A stretch of 64,000 nucleotides of DNA from Acidovorax sp. KKS102 (GCF_000302535.1 NC_018708.1:3534001-3598000), one strand, 5' to 3'; positions 16,316 to 26,008 are shown, numbered from the stretch's first letter. A program made the numbers and translations. The notes: generated by a model not told the origin, from the sequence alone.

Positions 16316-17200
16316 CTACGCCAGACCCGTATGCGCCCGCAGCCACGCCACAACATCCTCCGTCACCTCATCCCGATTCGTCTCATTCAAGATCTCATGC
16401 CGCGCGGCCGGGTACAGCTTGACCGCCACATCGGCCACACCGGCATCGCGATACCGCTGCCCCAGTTGCTCCAACAACACCCCGCCCGCGGCCAGCGGGT
16501 CTGCGTCGCCGGATGCGATGAGGATGGGCAGGTCGCTGCGGATGCGCGCGAGTTGCGCTGGGTCGGCCAAGCGAGGTGCGGGGGCGAAGAGCGAGGGGAT
16601 CACATCGGGTGGCACGTCCCAGCCACACCATGGGTCGGCCACGTAGGCATCGACCTCGGCCGCGTCGCGCGACAGCCATTCGTAGCCGGTGCGGTGCTCA
16701 AAACCTGCGTTGAAGGCCGCAAGCCCGGCGGGCGCGTCAGCGGGGGCGTTGGCCATGGCGGCGGCGAGCAGGTCGAGGGCGGTGGAGCCTGACAGGATGA
16801 CGCCAGACCAGGTGGAAGAATGGTCCAGGATGGCCGCCTGCGCTGCGAACGAGCCCATGGAGTGGCCGAACAGGAACACGGGCAGTTGCGGCCCGTGCTG
16901 TGCGCGCAGCAGTGCGCCGAACTGGGCCACGTCGGCAATGAGGCCGCCGAAGCCAGCGCTGCCAAAGTCGCCCAGCTTGCCACCTGCCGTGCGCCCGTGG
17001 CCGCGATGGTCCACCGCGTGGACGATGAAGCCTGCGGCGTTCAGGGCCCGCGCAAAGCGGTCGTAGCGCTCGCCATGCTCGGCAAGGCCGTGGGAGATTT
17101 GAACGACGCCCACTGGTTGACCCGGGGTTTGGGCCCAGGTGTAGGTGGTGACCTGGGTGCCGTCTGCGTTGGACTGAAAGGAGGATGTGGTGGTGCTCAT
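16316..17200 (-). CDS. Alpha/beta hydrolase, monoacylglycerol lipase-like
   Basis: This is a probable cytoplasmic serine hydrolase acting on monoacylglycerols or lysolipids. The 294-residue protein has the oxyanion region ISHGLAEHGERYDRF near residue 36, VDHRGHGRT, the nucleophile elbow GHSMG near 112 and a C-terminal histidine in ARHEILNE. The frame is open upstream to 17368. The ATG at 17200 is preferred because it starts just before the domain and has GAATG-rich spacing rather than a long low-complexity tail. Confidence 0.88.
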   Translation of the reverse strand: MSTTTSSFQSNADGTQVTTYTWAQTPGQPVGVVQISHGLAEHGERYDRFARALNAAGFIVHAVDHRGHGRTAGGKLGDFGSAGFGGLIADVAQFGALLRAQHGPQLPVFLFGHSMGSFAAQAAILDHSSTWSGVILSGSTALDLLAAAMANAPADAPAGLAAFNAGFEHRTGYEWLSRDAAEVDAYVADPWCGWDVPPDVIPSLFAPAPRLADPAQLARIRSDLPILIASGDADPLAAGGVLLEQLGQRYRDAGVADVAVKLYPAARHEILNETNRDEVTEDVVAWLRAHTGLA

Positions 17201-17271
17201 CGTTTCATTCTGGCACGGGGTTTGGTTGCCACGCCACGATGAAATTGCCACTGGCGTGGCCGCCTCCGCCT

Positions 17272-18072
17272 TCAGCGAAGCGCGCGGGCTGCCTGCAGTG
17301 CTGAGCGAATTGCGCTGACCACGGCCTCGGGCTTCTCCAGCGGAATGCCGTGCCCGCTGTCCACCCACACCTGGGTGGAGCCGGGGTACAGGTGGGCGAA
17401 GTCGGCGCGCTTTTGGCGCACGTCTTCGGCCAGTGCAGATGAAGCCCCTGGGGTTTGCAGCGCGCTCAGCACAAACACGGGCACCGATGGGTCCACCGGC
17501 AGGCTGGCAACGCGTTGCCCCGTGGCGTCCAGCGCTGCCAGCTCTTGTTTGACCACGTCAGAGGTGCCCAGGCGAAAGGCCACTTTCAGCCATGTCGGCC
17601 ACAGGTCGGGGTTGCCAGCCCCCCGCATCTGCTCGGGGTGGGTGGAGTCCACCAACACCAGTGCCGCCACCTCGGCGGGGTATTGGCGCGCGTACAGCTG
17701 CATGTACAGGCCGCCCAGCGAGTGGCCGACCAGCACATAGGGAGGCGGTAGCTGGCGGGCCCTGAGCAATGCCCGCAGCTCTTGCACCACCTGCGCCCCA
17801 TCGCGCGGCTGGGGGGACGCGTCGCTGCGGCCATAGCCCGCGCGGTTGTAGGCCAGCGCGCGGGTTTCTGCCACGGTGTCGGGCCAAACCTTGGACCACC
17901 AGTCCAGCCGGGCGCCCAGCCCGTTCTCAAACGCCACCACGGGGGTGCCCTGCCCCGCCTGCACGTACTCCACCGTGCGCCCGTCCACCGTGTCGGTGGT
18001 GGCGCCGGGCAAGCTGGCGCAACCGCTCAAGCAGACTGCCAGCAGCAGGCTGGCCCAGTGCCATGGCTTCAT
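17272..18072 (-). CDS. Alpha/beta hydrolase lipoprotein
   Basis: This 266-residue protein begins with a lipoprotein signal peptide (MKPWHWASLLLAVCLSGC), so it is probably lipid-anchored in the envelope. The mature part has the hydrolase elements ENGLGARLDWW, YNRAGYGRSD, the elbow VGHSLGG near residue 118 and a late SGHGIPLEKPE histidine. The substrate is unknown. It follows the monoacylglycerol-lipase-like gene on the same strand, but the 71-base gap does not prove an operon. Confidence 0.85.
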   Translation of the reverse strand: MKPWHWASLLLAVCLSGCASLPGATTDTVDGRTVEYVQAGQGTPVVAFENGLGARLDWWSKVWPDTVAETRALAYNRAGYGRSDASPQPRDGAQVVQELRALLRARQLPPPYVLVGHSLGGLYMQLYARQYPAEVAALVLVDSTHPEQMRGAGNPDLWPTWLKVAFRLGTSDVVKQELAALDATGQRVASLPVDPSVPVFVLSALQTPGASSALAEDVRQKRADFAHLYPGSTQVWVDSGHGIPLEKPEAVVSAIRSALQAARALR

Positions 18073-18131
18073 GGTGCAAGGCCCGTTGCAGACAGGGGTG
18101 TGGCCCGCAGGCTAAAGCGGTGCGGGGCCAT

Positions 18132-18557
18132 TCAGCAGCGCCCTGCCGTGCGCAGCAGCGCATTGCATTCTTTGGCCGCACCGCGACCCTGCGGCTGTGC
18201 GGCCGCTGCCGGGGCCTGGGCGCCGCCGTTGCCCGCGCCGCCCACCATGGCGGTGCAGATGGCGTCGGAATGTGGCGTCTGGCCGAAGGTCATGGCCTTC
18301 TGAAAGCCCGTTACTCCGTACACGTAGCACCGATAGCTGGCGCCGTCGCGGGTGTTGACGGTGTAGTTGATGCGGCCACCGGTTTCCTCTTGCCGGTCGG
18401 TGATGGTGAACTGGCCTGCCGAGCGCCCAATGGCTTGCCCCGTGCGCTGCTCCAGGCCCGCCTGGTCGAGGGTGGATGCGCAGCCGGTGAGGAATGCCAC
18501 GGCTGCGACGAAGCCAGCGGCGAATGTGAGAGACAGGGGGTGGTTGCGATGGTTCAT
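18132..18557 (-). CDS. Small putative lipoprotein of unknown function
   Basis: I do not recognise this family. The 141-residue product starts with a signal peptide and lipobox (AAVAFLTGCAS). A compact domain follows with ITDRQEETGGRINYTVNTRD and YRCYVYGVTG, then an alanine-, glutamine- and glycine-rich tail with two late cysteines. The frame extends upstream to 18716, but the ATG at 18557 begins the signal peptide and is the sensible start. Confidence 0.7.
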   Translation of the reverse strand: MNHRNHPLSLTFAAGFVAAVAFLTGCASTLDQAGLEQRTGQAIGRSAGQFTITDRQEETGGRINYTVNTRDGASYRCYVYGVTGFQKAMTFGQTPHSDAICTAMVGGAGNGGAQAPAAAAQPQGRGAAKECNALLRTAGRC

Positions 18558-18773
18558 GGTGTGAGTGGCAGTGATGGGAGGTGGTGGGTGAGCGGGCGAG
18601 GCCGTGTGGGCAATGAGGTGGGTGATGACGGCGGGGCTGCAGCAGGGCGAATGCCAGGGTGCCCTTCTGCAGTCCATGGGATGAACGCAGGGGACCGGTA
18701 GCGCATGCGTGGGCAAAGCTCCGCCCGGCGACCTTGCAAAGCCGCCAGCCTGTGTGCAGGGAGTGGGTAAAAA

Positions 18774-19472
18774 TCAGCCCGGTTTGCGGGCCACGATGAA
18801 GGCGCGGATGTCCTTGCCGCGCGTGCCGTGCCGCTCGGTGCAGACGATTTGCAGGCCCTGCTGCACCATGGCCGAGCGCAGCCGCTGTTCGTCAAAGCAC
18901 AGCACCGGCGGGGCCTTGCCAATGGCGCGCATCAGGGGCACGGCCAGGTAGGGGATCAGAGGGTTCATCTCTGCGACGCAAGCGGTCTTGGAGATCAGCA
19001 AACCACCCGGGCGCAGCACCTTTGCCAGCTGCCTGAGCGCGTCGTCCAGGTCGGTCATCAGGTGCAGCACGTTGAAGGCCAGCACTGCGTCGTACACCTC
19101 GGGCCCCGGGGCCATGGCCTCGGCGTCGGCCACGGCAAAACGCAAGGCGGGCGACGGCTGCGCGGCCAGCCGCTGGTGGGCGATGGCGATCATCTGCGAC
19201 GACACATCGGTGGCCAGCAGGCTGCGGGTGAAGGGCGCCAGGCGCAGTGCCGTGCTGCCGGTGCCGCAGCCAATCTCCAGCACGTCATGCTGGGGCGACA
19301 GCAGGCCCTGCACGCGCTGCAGCGTGGCCTCGTACCCAGCGAGGTCGGCAATGGGGTCGGTGGCGTACTTGGGTGCAATGCGGTCCCAGAACCGTGCCTT
19401 GGCGGACGCAGCCGACGGGTTGGCGGCGGAGGGCAATGCGCGGGAGGCGGGAGCAATGGCAGAAGACGACAT
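18774..19472 (-). CDS. Class I SAM-dependent methyltransferase
   Basis: This methyltransferase has the SAM-binding motif I LEIGCGTGSTALRL near residue 66, an acidic residue at the end of strand 2 (ATDVSSQMI) and the post-motif segment LRPGGLLISKTA. It has 232 residues. The acceptor is unknown. It is transcribed divergently from a LysR-type gene, which often controls its divergent neighbour. Confidence 0.87.
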   Translation of the reverse strand: MSSSAIAPASRALPSAANPSAASAKARFWDRIAPKYATDPIADLAGYEATLQRVQGLLSPQHDVLEIGCGTGSTALRLAPFTRSLLATDVSSQMIAIAHQRLAAQPSPALRFAVADAEAMAPGPEVYDAVLAFNVLHLMTDLDDALRQLAKVLRPGGLLISKTACVAEMNPLIPYLAVPLMRAIGKAPPVLCFDEQRLRSAMVQQGLQIVCTERHGTRGKDIRAFIVARKPG

Positions 19473-19599
19473 GGTGTGCAGACCGGGTGAAGTGCTGAAG
19501 CAGCGAAGTACAGAGGTGCAATGAGCAACACACAGATGCTATCCATGCATTGAAGCGCAGGAAACTGCGATAAATTGCAGTGAAGATATACGTTTACGC

Positions 19600-20481
19600 A
19601 TGGATAACCTCGACTGGAACCAACTGAAGGCCTTTTTGCAAACGGCGCAGACCGGCTCGCTGTCGGCCGCCGCACGCAAGCTTGGCCTGACCCAGCCCAC
19701 CCTGAGCCGGCAGGTGGCCGCCATTGAGCAGCAGATGGGCGTGACGCTGTTTGAGCGCGTGGGCAAGGCCATGGTGCTCACACCCACCGGGCTGGACCTG
19801 CTGGAACACGCCCGCGCCATGGGCGCCGCCGCCGAGGCCCTGGGCCTGGCCGCCAGCGGGCGGTCGCAGGCGGTGGGGGGCGTGGTGTCGGTGTCGGCCA
19901 CCGATGTCGTAGCGACGCACTTGCTGCCGCCCATCCTGCAACGCCTGCGGGCGCAGGCGCCCGGCATTGCCGTGGAGGTGATCTCGTCCAACGCGCTGAG
20001 CGACCTGCAGCGCCGCGAGGCCGACATTGCCATCCGCCACGTGCAGCCCGAGCAGCCCGAGCTGATTGCCCGCCTGGTGCGCGAGGCCCGGGCGTGCTTT
20101 TACGCGTCGGAGAGCTGGGTGCAAGCCCACGGCCACCCGCGCAGTGCAGAGGACGCGGTGAATGCGGAGTTTGTGGGTTCAGACCGCGCTGGCCGGTACC
20201 TTGCCTATCTGCGTCATTACGGCTTGAACCTGAGCGAAGACAACTTCACCTGCTACGCAGACCACACCGTGACCCACTGGGCGCTGGTGCGCCAGGGCAT
20301 GGGCATCGGCGCCATGATGGACGAGATCGCCCGCGATACACCGGGCATCGTCCGCGTGCTGGACGATGTGGCGCCGGTGCGTTTTCCCGTCTGGCTGGTG
20401 TCGCACCGAGAGCTGCGCACATCACGGCGGATTCGGGTGGTGTTTGAGGCGCTGGCCGAGGGGCTGGCGGTAGATCACTAA
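19600..20481 (+). CDS. LysR family transcriptional regulator
   Basis: This 293-residue regulator has an N-terminal winged helix (LKAFLQTAQTGSLSAAARKL, then LTQPTLSRQVAAIE) and a periplasmic-binding-like effector domain from about residue 90. The 127-base gap to the divergent methyltransferase gene is the likely shared control region. It also lies upstream of the photorepair island, but nothing in the sequence links it to light. Confidence 0.92.
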   Translation: MDNLDWNQLKAFLQTAQTGSLSAAARKLGLTQPTLSRQVAAIEQQMGVTLFERVGKAMVLTPTGLDLLEHARAMGAAAEALGLAASGRSQAVGGVVSVSATDVVATHLLPPILQRLRAQAPGIAVEVISSNALSDLQRREADIAIRHVQPEQPELIARLVREARACFYASESWVQAHGHPRSAEDAVNAEFVGSDRAGRYLAYLRHYGLNLSEDNFTCYADHTVTHWALVRQGMGIGAMMDEIARDTPGIVRVLDDVAPVRFPVWLVSHRELRTSRRIRVVFEALAEGLAVDH

Positions 20482-20597
20482 ACGTCCGCACCCACCGAAG
20501 CCTGTGGAGGACGAGCAAGGCAACGGAGAAAGGGCCACCGCAGCGCAAGGTGAATGCCGGCGCACTACCCTCGGGACAACGCCAGCACCCGAAAAAC

Positions 20598-20834
20598 ATG
20601 AAGACACCGCACTCTGTGAACCCGCCACACGCCTCACTTGACGCTGCTACCGTGGGCGAGATCATCCAGATGGCGCTGAGCGACCACGTGAGCTTTGCGC
20701 AAATCCGCGCCGTCCATGGTCTGCACCACGATGAAGTCAAGGCACTGATGCGCACCCACCTGGCGCCGGGCAGCTACCGGGCGTGGCGCAAGCGGGTGAG
20801 AAAGTTTGGGGAGCGCCGGGAGAACTACAAGTAG
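20598..20834 (+). CDS. DUF2805 / TIGR03643 family protein
   Basis: This 78-residue basic protein contains the family pattern VGEIIQMALSDHVSFAQI followed by HHDEVKALMRTHLAP and SYRAWRKRVRKFGERR. The molecular role is unknown. It resembles a small DNA-binding helix-turn-helix protein, and in many bacteria genes of this family lie near photolyase or cryptochrome genes, as here. The ATG at 20598 follows AAAAC without a strong ribosome site; the frame is open to 20550. Confidence 0.82.
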   Translation: MKTPHSVNPPHASLDAATVGEIIQMALSDHVSFAQIRAVHGLHHDEVKALMRTHLAPGSYRAWRKRVRKFGERRENYK

Positions 20835-20975
20835 GCGATGGAGCAAGCGCCGTTCCGCACCTTTTCAGCACGTGTTCAGCGCCCGTTCAGCCTGGTACCG
20901 GCAACATGGCGGCAAGGGTCAAGGCGGCATGTGACCCCCGCCCCTTCTTCACCTTTAGCCGCTGCAGGAACCACC

Positions 20976-21143
20976 ATGAACACCGACCTCAAGAACTTTG
21001 TGCTCCCCATCGCCCGGGCCGTATCCGCCACGCTGCTTTTTGTGTTGAGCGTGGCCTTTGTCTCGGTGCCGTACAGCCTGGAGCAAGACCCCAGCGATGC
21101 GCAGCAGCTGACGCACCCCACAGCCCCACGCCACATGACCTGA
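20976..21143 (+). CDS. Small single-span membrane protein
   Basis: This 55-residue open frame starts at an ATG with AGGA seven bases upstream. It encodes one hydrophobic segment (ISATLLFVLSVAF-like, residues about 13-30) with a short charged tail. I do not recognise a family. The spacing and the ribosome site make it a plausible real small gene. Confidence 0.5.
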   Translation: MNTDLKNFVLPIARAVSATLLFVLSVAFVSVPYSLEQDPSDAQQLTHPTAPRHMT

Positions 21144-21187
21144 GCCTGGGTGCCTACGCAACCCACAGGGGGCCTGAACAAGCCCCA

Positions 21188-22213
21188 TCAAGCGGGCAAA
21201 TCCAGGCGGGCCCAGGCGGCCATCACCTCCAGCTGCTTCTTGATCCAGTCGACCGACATCATGTTGGCACCCCAGTGGTGGATGCGCGCCACGCCCTCCC
21301 CCATGTTCCACAGGTGCCGCAACTGCACAAAGAGCGGCAAGGCGGCGAGGTCGGCATCGGTGACATGGCCGCCGCCTGCGCGGTAGCCAGCCAGGTACTG
21401 CTGCCAACGCTGGAGCAAGGCTTCGTCAGGCTCCATGGGGGCTTTGCGCGGCAGGTTCGACCACAGCCACACACACAGGTCATAGGCCAGAAACCCTGGC
21501 CCGGCGTCATCAAAGTCGAAGAACGCGGCGCGGCGCGCACCTTCGGCATCAGAGTACACATGGTTGTTGAACCCATGCGTGTCGCCGTGGCACATCACGC
21601 GGGTCAAGGTGTCTTCAACATTCGCCAACTCGCCCAGAAGGCGGTGGATCAGTTCGCGGTAGGCATCCAGCACGGATGGGGCCAGCTCGGGATGGGCGGC
21701 AAGGTAGTCCAGCGTGCGGCCTGCCAGATGGTGGCCGTCCAACACATAGCGGCTGGCGGGGCCGGTGTAGCTTTGCGCAGCGCTGTGAATTTGCGCCAAT
21801 GTGGCGCCGGTCAGGTGCAGGTCTTCGGGTGTGTCAGGCACGGAGCCTTCGCAGTGGCGGAAGAGCACCAGCACACGCGGGCCCTCGGGGAACGGCAGAG
21901 CCACGCTGGTTGCGCCGTTCGCAGCCAACACCGGAGAGGCCACGCCCACGCCCTGCGCTTCCAGATGTGCCAGCAGTGCGACCTCAAAATCCACATTGAA
22001 CGGACCGCGCGGTCGGATGGCGCAGAGCCTTGCCACGTAGCGGCTGCCATCCGCGGCTCGCACCGCATAGTTGTCATTGAGGTTGCGGCGGATCAGGTAG
22101 CACTGCTGCACGGGCAGGTCGTAGTGGCGCTCTACCCACTGCGCCACAGACGCGGCTGTGGCCGTGGTGTGGGAGGCAAACAGGATCGTGTCAGGCGATG
22201 GGGTTGGATGCAT
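21188..22213 (-). CDS. Phosphotransferase (aminoglycoside/homoserine kinase-like fold)
   Basis: This 341-residue protein has the APH kinase fold. The catalytic loop MCHGDTHGFNNHV lies near residue 205 and the metal-binding segment FFDFDDAGPGFLAYDL follows it. Relatives phosphorylate homoserine, choline, aminoglycosides or other small molecules, and the substrate cannot be assigned here. The frame extends to 22282, but the ATG at 22213 starts closer to the domain. It is the last gene of the photorepair run on this strand, about 130 bases after the SDR gene. Confidence 0.82.
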   Translation of the reverse strand: MHPTPSPDTILFASHTTATAASVAQWVERHYDLPVQQCYLIRRNLNDNYAVRAADGSRYVARLCAIRPRGPFNVDFEVALLAHLEAQGVGVASPVLAANGATSVALPFPEGPRVLVLFRHCEGSVPDTPEDLHLTGATLAQIHSAAQSYTGPASRYVLDGHHLAGRTLDYLAAHPELAPSVLDAYRELIHRLLGELANVEDTLTRVMCHGDTHGFNNHVYSDAEGARRAAFFDFDDAGPGFLAYDLCVWLWSNLPRKAPMEPDEALLQRWQQYLAGYRAGGGHVTDADLAALPLFVQLRHLWNMGEGVARIHHWGANMMSVDWIKKQLEVMAAWARLDLPA

Positions 22214-22272
22214 GCGGCATTCTGCATGCAAGCCATACGAAGGGCGCGCATGGACAGTGGGGCATAGCATGC

Positions 22273-22326
22273 TTTTGAGCAAAAGGCCCGCCAGCGCTTA
22301 CTGCTGGTGCGGCAGCAATATCAAAA
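22273..22326 (-). repeat. Dispersed TAGC...GCGCTA-type repeat, copy B
   Basis: On the minus strand this reads TTTTGATATTGCTGCCGCAC, then CAGCAGTAAGCGCTGGCGGG and CCTTTTGC. It shares the pattern of four other copies in this window: a GATA-GCTGCC end, then roughly 15-20 variable bases, then GCGCTnnCGGCC. It lies between the kinase and SDR genes. Confidence 0.55.
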
Positions 22327-22347
22327 CCATAGCACCGCGCGCCACGC

Positions 22348-23085
22348 TTACCAGGGGAGTGGCGCGCCGCTGTAGGCGTAGAAGCTGCCCGTCTCCTCAG
22401 GCGTTAGCCCATCCAGCACCCGCAGCATGTCGCCCGCCGCGTCCACTGCCGGGCGGCCAATTTCTGCGCCGTTGAACGGGGCTGACAAGGCCGAGTTGAC
22501 CGTGCCCGGGTGCAGCGCCACCAGCACGGCCTGCGGGTGGGTGCGGGCCACTTCGATGGATGCCGTTTTGACCAGCATGTTGAGCGCGGCCTTGCTGGCG
22601 CGGTAGCTGTACCACCCGCCCAGGCGGTTGTCGCCAATGCTGCCCACCTTGGCCGAGAGCACGGCCAACAGGCTGCGGCCCTGCTTGGGCAGCAGCGGTG
22701 CAAAGTGGGCCAGCACGAGCGCGGGGCCGAAGGTGTTGGTGCGGAAGGTGGCCTCCATCTGCGCGTAGTTCAACTGGCCCAGGCGCTTTTCAGGCATGCC
22801 GTGGGGGCCGTGCAGCAGGCCTGCGGTGTGGATGATGCAGTGCCACGGGCCCTGGGCCTTGAGTTGCTGGGCGGCGGCGACGATGGTGGTTTCATCGTCC
22901 AAGTCCACCGCTGGGTTGGTATGACGGCCCAGCCCCACAGCCAGCGCGCAGCGCGGGTCGGCCTGCAGGTGGGCGAGAAAGGCGCTGCCGATGGCGCCGG
23001 TGGCGCCAATGACGATGGCGCGGTAGCCATCAGGCAGCGACTGCAAAGAAGTGAACGGCGTTGCGGCGGGTTGTGGTTGAGACAT
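22348..23085 (-). CDS. Short-chain dehydrogenase/reductase
   Basis: This NAD(P)-dependent oxidoreductase of 245 residues has the nucleotide-binding motif VIGATGAIGSAFL near residue 25. The catalytic pair is in YSYRASKAALN near 165. It most resembles the C-factor-like SDRs. It follows the iron-sulfur photolyase gene by 47 bases on the same strand. SDRs are recurrent neighbours of photolyase and lipocalin genes in light-response islands, which is its best functional hint. Confidence 0.88.
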   Translation of the reverse strand: MSQPQPAATPFTSLQSLPDGYRAIVIGATGAIGSAFLAHLQADPRCALAVGLGRHTNPAVDLDDETTIVAAAQQLKAQGPWHCIIHTAGLLHGPHGMPEKRLGQLNYAQMEATFRTNTFGPALVLAHFAPLLPKQGRSLLAVLSAKVGSIGDNRLGGWYSYRASKAALNMLVKTASIEVARTHPQAVLVALHPGTVNSALSAPFNGAEIGRPAVDAAGDMLRVLDGLTPEETGSFYAYSGAPLPW

Positions 23086-23132
23086 GGCTCGGCTCTGCGG
23101 TGAGAGTGTCGTTCGGTTGTTAGGTAGGCGGG

Positions 23133-24695
23133 CTACAGCGCATCCAGCCGCTTGCGCAGACTGGCAGCATGCTCGCGAAGCGCATCCAGTTGCGGGCCCT
23201 GCATCTTCTGCAGCTGGCGGTACACCATGCCGAGGCGAAAGTTGTTGCCCAGCGTGCCTTCGTTGCGCGCAAAAAAGTCCCAGTACAGCGCGTTGTACGG
23301 GCAGGCGCGCTCACCCACTTTTTGCTTTTTGTCGTAGTGGCAGCCGCTGCAGTAGTCGCTCATGCGGTCGATGTAGGCGGCGCTGCTGACGTAGGGCTTG
23401 GTAGCGAGCAGGCCGCCGTCGGCAAACTGGCTCATGCCCACGGTGTTGGGCACTTCCACCCATTCAAAGGCGTCGATGTACACGCCCAGGTACCAGCGGT
23501 GCACGGCGGCAGGGTCGAGCCCCGCCAGAAGCGCAAAGTTGCCGATGACCATGAGACGCTGGATGTGGTGGGCGTACGCATGCTCCAGCGACTGGCCCAC
23601 GGCGTGCTGCATGCAGCGCATGCGGGTTTGGCCCGTCCAGAACCAATCAGGCAGCGGCGTGTGGTGGCCCAGGGCGTTGCGCTCGTCGTAGCCGGGCATG
23701 TGGGCCCAGTAGATGCCGCGCACATATTCGCGCCAGCCGAGGATCTGGCGGACAAAGCCCTCCACCGCAGGCAGGGGCGCGGTGCCCGCGTGGTACGCAG
23801 CCTGGGCGCGTTGCACCACCTCGTGCGGGCGGAGCATTTTGGTGTTGAGCGCGAAGGACAGCAGCGAGTGAAAGAGCCGCGCGCTCTTGGTGCTCATGGC
23901 GTCTTCATACGCGCCAAAGTCGGGCAACGTGGTGGTGATGAAGTGGTCAAGCCAAGCCAAAGCCTCGGACCGGTTCAGCGGCCAGCGCAGCGCATGGGCC
24001 TGCGGGTTGCCAAAGCTTTGCACGCCTGCGGCCTGGATGGTGGCCCACAGGGCGCTGTGGTCGTGCGTGGGGCGGGCGTCGGGCGGCAATGCCGGTGTGC
24101 CGGGCCAGGGCTTGCGGTTGTCGTGGTCGTAGTTCCACTGCCCTCCTTCGGGCTCGCCAGCCTCGTCAATCAGCACGCTGTGGCGCTGGCGCATGCGGCG
24201 GTAGAAGTGCTCCATGAGCCACTGCTTGCAGCCTTTGAACACCTCGGCCATTTCGGTGCGGGTGGTGTAGAAGTGCTCGCTGCTGACGGCCTGCACGGCA
24301 AAGGCTTGCTCTGACCCCCATGTGCGCAGTTGCTCGTCCAGCCGCCATTCGTCGGGGTGCTGGTATTGCAGCGTACGCGCGCCGTAGTGGGCCATGAGGG
24401 CGGCCAGGTTGCCGGGGATGGACTGGCGGTTGCTGGCATCGTCAATGGCCACATAGCGCACGCGGTGCCCGGCTTCGCGCAGGTGGCGCGCCAGGTCGCG
24501 CATGGCGGCGAAGATGGCGAGGATTTTTTGCGCGTGGTGCAGAACGTAGTCCGTCTCTTGCCGCACTTCCATCAGCACGTAGACCACACCGTCGTCCTGC
24601 GTGGCAAACCATGAATGCTCGGGGTTGAGCTGGTCGCCCAGCAGCAGGCGCAACGTGTGGGCACGCTGTGGGGTGGAGGGTTGCTGCGTGGTCAT
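23133..24695 (-). CDS. Iron-sulfur bacterial cryptochrome / (6-4) photolyase (FeS-BCP family)
   Basis: This protein of the photolyase-related family binds FAD and a [4Fe-4S] cluster and probably repairs (6-4) photoproducts or senses light. Four cysteines at about residues 361, 449, 452 and 465 have the same spacing (88, 3, 13) as I recall for Rhodobacter CryB. They lie in MRCMQHA, DYCSGCHYDKK and RACPYNALYWDFFARN. The family start LRLLLGDQLNPEHSWF follows the short N terminus. The ATG at 24695 overlaps the CRY-DASH stop (ATGA); an ATG four codons upstream is less likely. Confidence 0.93.
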   Translation of the reverse strand: MTTQQPSTPQRAHTLRLLLGDQLNPEHSWFATQDDGVVYVLMEVRQETDYVLHHAQKILAIFAAMRDLARHLREAGHRVRYVAIDDASNRQSIPGNLAALMAHYGARTLQYQHPDEWRLDEQLRTWGSEQAFAVQAVSSEHFYTTRTEMAEVFKGCKQWLMEHFYRRMRQRHSVLIDEAGEPEGGQWNYDHDNRKPWPGTPALPPDARPTHDHSALWATIQAAGVQSFGNPQAHALRWPLNRSEALAWLDHFITTTLPDFGAYEDAMSTKSARLFHSLLSFALNTKMLRPHEVVQRAQAAYHAGTAPLPAVEGFVRQILGWREYVRGIYWAHMPGYDERNALGHHTPLPDWFWTGQTRMRCMQHAVGQSLEHAYAHHIQRLMVIGNFALLAGLDPAAVHRWYLGVYIDAFEWVEVPNTVGMSQFADGGLLATKPYVSSAAYIDRMSDYCSGCHYDKKQKVGERACPYNALYWDFFARNEGTLGNNFRLGMVYRQLQKMQGPQLDALREHAASLRKRLDAL

Positions 24696-26008
24696 GCTGT
24701 GCCCCATAGGCGGCGGTAGCTGCCGTCGGCGTCGTGGTCTTGCGCCTGCTTGATGGGGTTGAAGCGGCGGCCCCCGCGCGGGTCGGTGCCGCGCCCGGCA
24801 ATGTAGAGCCAGTTGGCCTGGTTGCTGTACACGTCGTAGTCCACCAGTTGCGATTCAAACCATGCCGCGCCTGCGCGCCAGTCGCCCCGCAGGTCGTAGA
24901 TGAGGTAGCTGGCTGCCACCTGGCGCAGGCGGTTGCTCAGATACCCGGTGGCGGCCAGCTCGCGCATGGCGGCATCGACCAGGGGCTGGCCGGTATCGCC
25001 CCGGCACCAGCGCTCAAAGCCGCGCGGGTTGTGCGGGGCGGGCGGTAGTTCTGACAGGCCCCGCGCCCGGTACAGCACCGCGCCGTATTGCAGGTGCAGC
25101 AGCCGAAAGTAGTCGCGCCACAGCAGCTCGAACCACAGCCAGTAGGTGCCATCGTTCGCGCCGTGGTCGCGCTCGAAGGCTTTCAGGTCGGCATCAATCT
25201 GGCGCGGAGATAGCGCACCCGTGGCCAGCCAGGGCGAGAACTTGCTGGAGTAGTCCAGCCCCGTGAGTCCATTGCGTGTGTCCTTGTAGCTGTGGGGCAG
25301 CTTGCGGGCCAGATACTGTGCCAGGTGGCCTAGTGCGGCGACCTCGCTGCCATCGCAGCCAGGCGTGCCGTATGGGAAGGATGAGCGGGCATCGCTGCCC
25401 TGCGGCGGCGCGGGTAGCTGGATGGCTTCGGCGCCCTGCTCTGCACCCACCGCCTGCAAAACAGACACGGGTACGTCAGGTGGCGGAAGCAGCCGGGCGG
25501 GTGCAGGCAATGGCACGGCGGGGGTGATGCCTGCGCGCTCCACCTTTTGGCGGAAGCTGGTGAACACGCCGGGCAACTGGTCTACAGGCCAAGGCATCCG
25601 CGACGGGGGCAGCAGGCTGCTCTGCCACACGGTGCGCACCTGCAGGCCAGCGGCGCGCAGTGCAGCCACCTGGGCCTGTTCGTAGGGGGCGGCAATGTCT
25701 TCGCACACCACGGTGGTGGCACCCACGGCCTTTGCCAGTTGCAGCAAGGCGGTGGCGGGCGGGGCTTGGCAGATGAGCAGTGGGTTGCCCAGCGCGCGCA
25801 TCCGCTGATGCAGACCGCGCAGTGCTGCGGCGGTAAAGGCCCGGCGGTGTGCACACACCCGGGCAAATCCCCAGGGGGTGGACTCATCCGGTGCGGGCAA
25901 ACACACCACGGGCAGCAGGTGGGTGGCACCGCTGGTGAGTGCGGCGCGCAACGCGGGTTGGTCGTGCAGGCGCAGGTCGCTGCGGAACCAGAACAGCACG
26001 GTGCTCAT
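24692..26008 (-). CDS. Cryptochrome DASH
   Basis: This FAD protein of the photolyase superfamily repairs cyclobutane dimers in single-stranded or loop DNA, and may signal. The 438-residue protein starts [20 protein letters not shown] and has the DASH signature [20 protein letters not shown]. Its FAD pocket region includes [18 protein letters not shown] and [11 protein letters not shown]. Both ends overlap neighbouring genes by four bases, so the three genes around it form a tight translational unit. Confidence 0.94.
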   Translation of the reverse strand: MSTVLFWFRSDLRLHDQPALRAALTSGATHLLPVVCLPAPDESTPWGFARVCAHRRAFTAAALRGLHQRMRALGNPLLICQAPPATALLQLAKAVGATTVVCEDIAAPYEQAQVAALRAAGLQVRTVWQSSLLPPSRMPWPVDQLPGVFTSFRQKVERAGITPAVPLPAPARLLPPPDVPVSVLQAVGAEQGAEAIQLPAPPQGSDARSSFPYGTPGCDGSEVAALGHLAQYLARKLPHSYKDTRNGLTGLDYSSKFSPWLATGALSPRQIDADLKAFERDHGANDGTYWLWFELLWRDYFRLLHLQYGAVLYRARGLSELPPAPHNPRGFERWCRGDTGQPLVDAAMRELAATGYLSNRLRQVAASYLIYDLRGDWRAGAAWFESQLVDYDVYSNQANWLYIAGRGTDPRGGRRFNPIKQAQDHDADGSYRRLWGTA

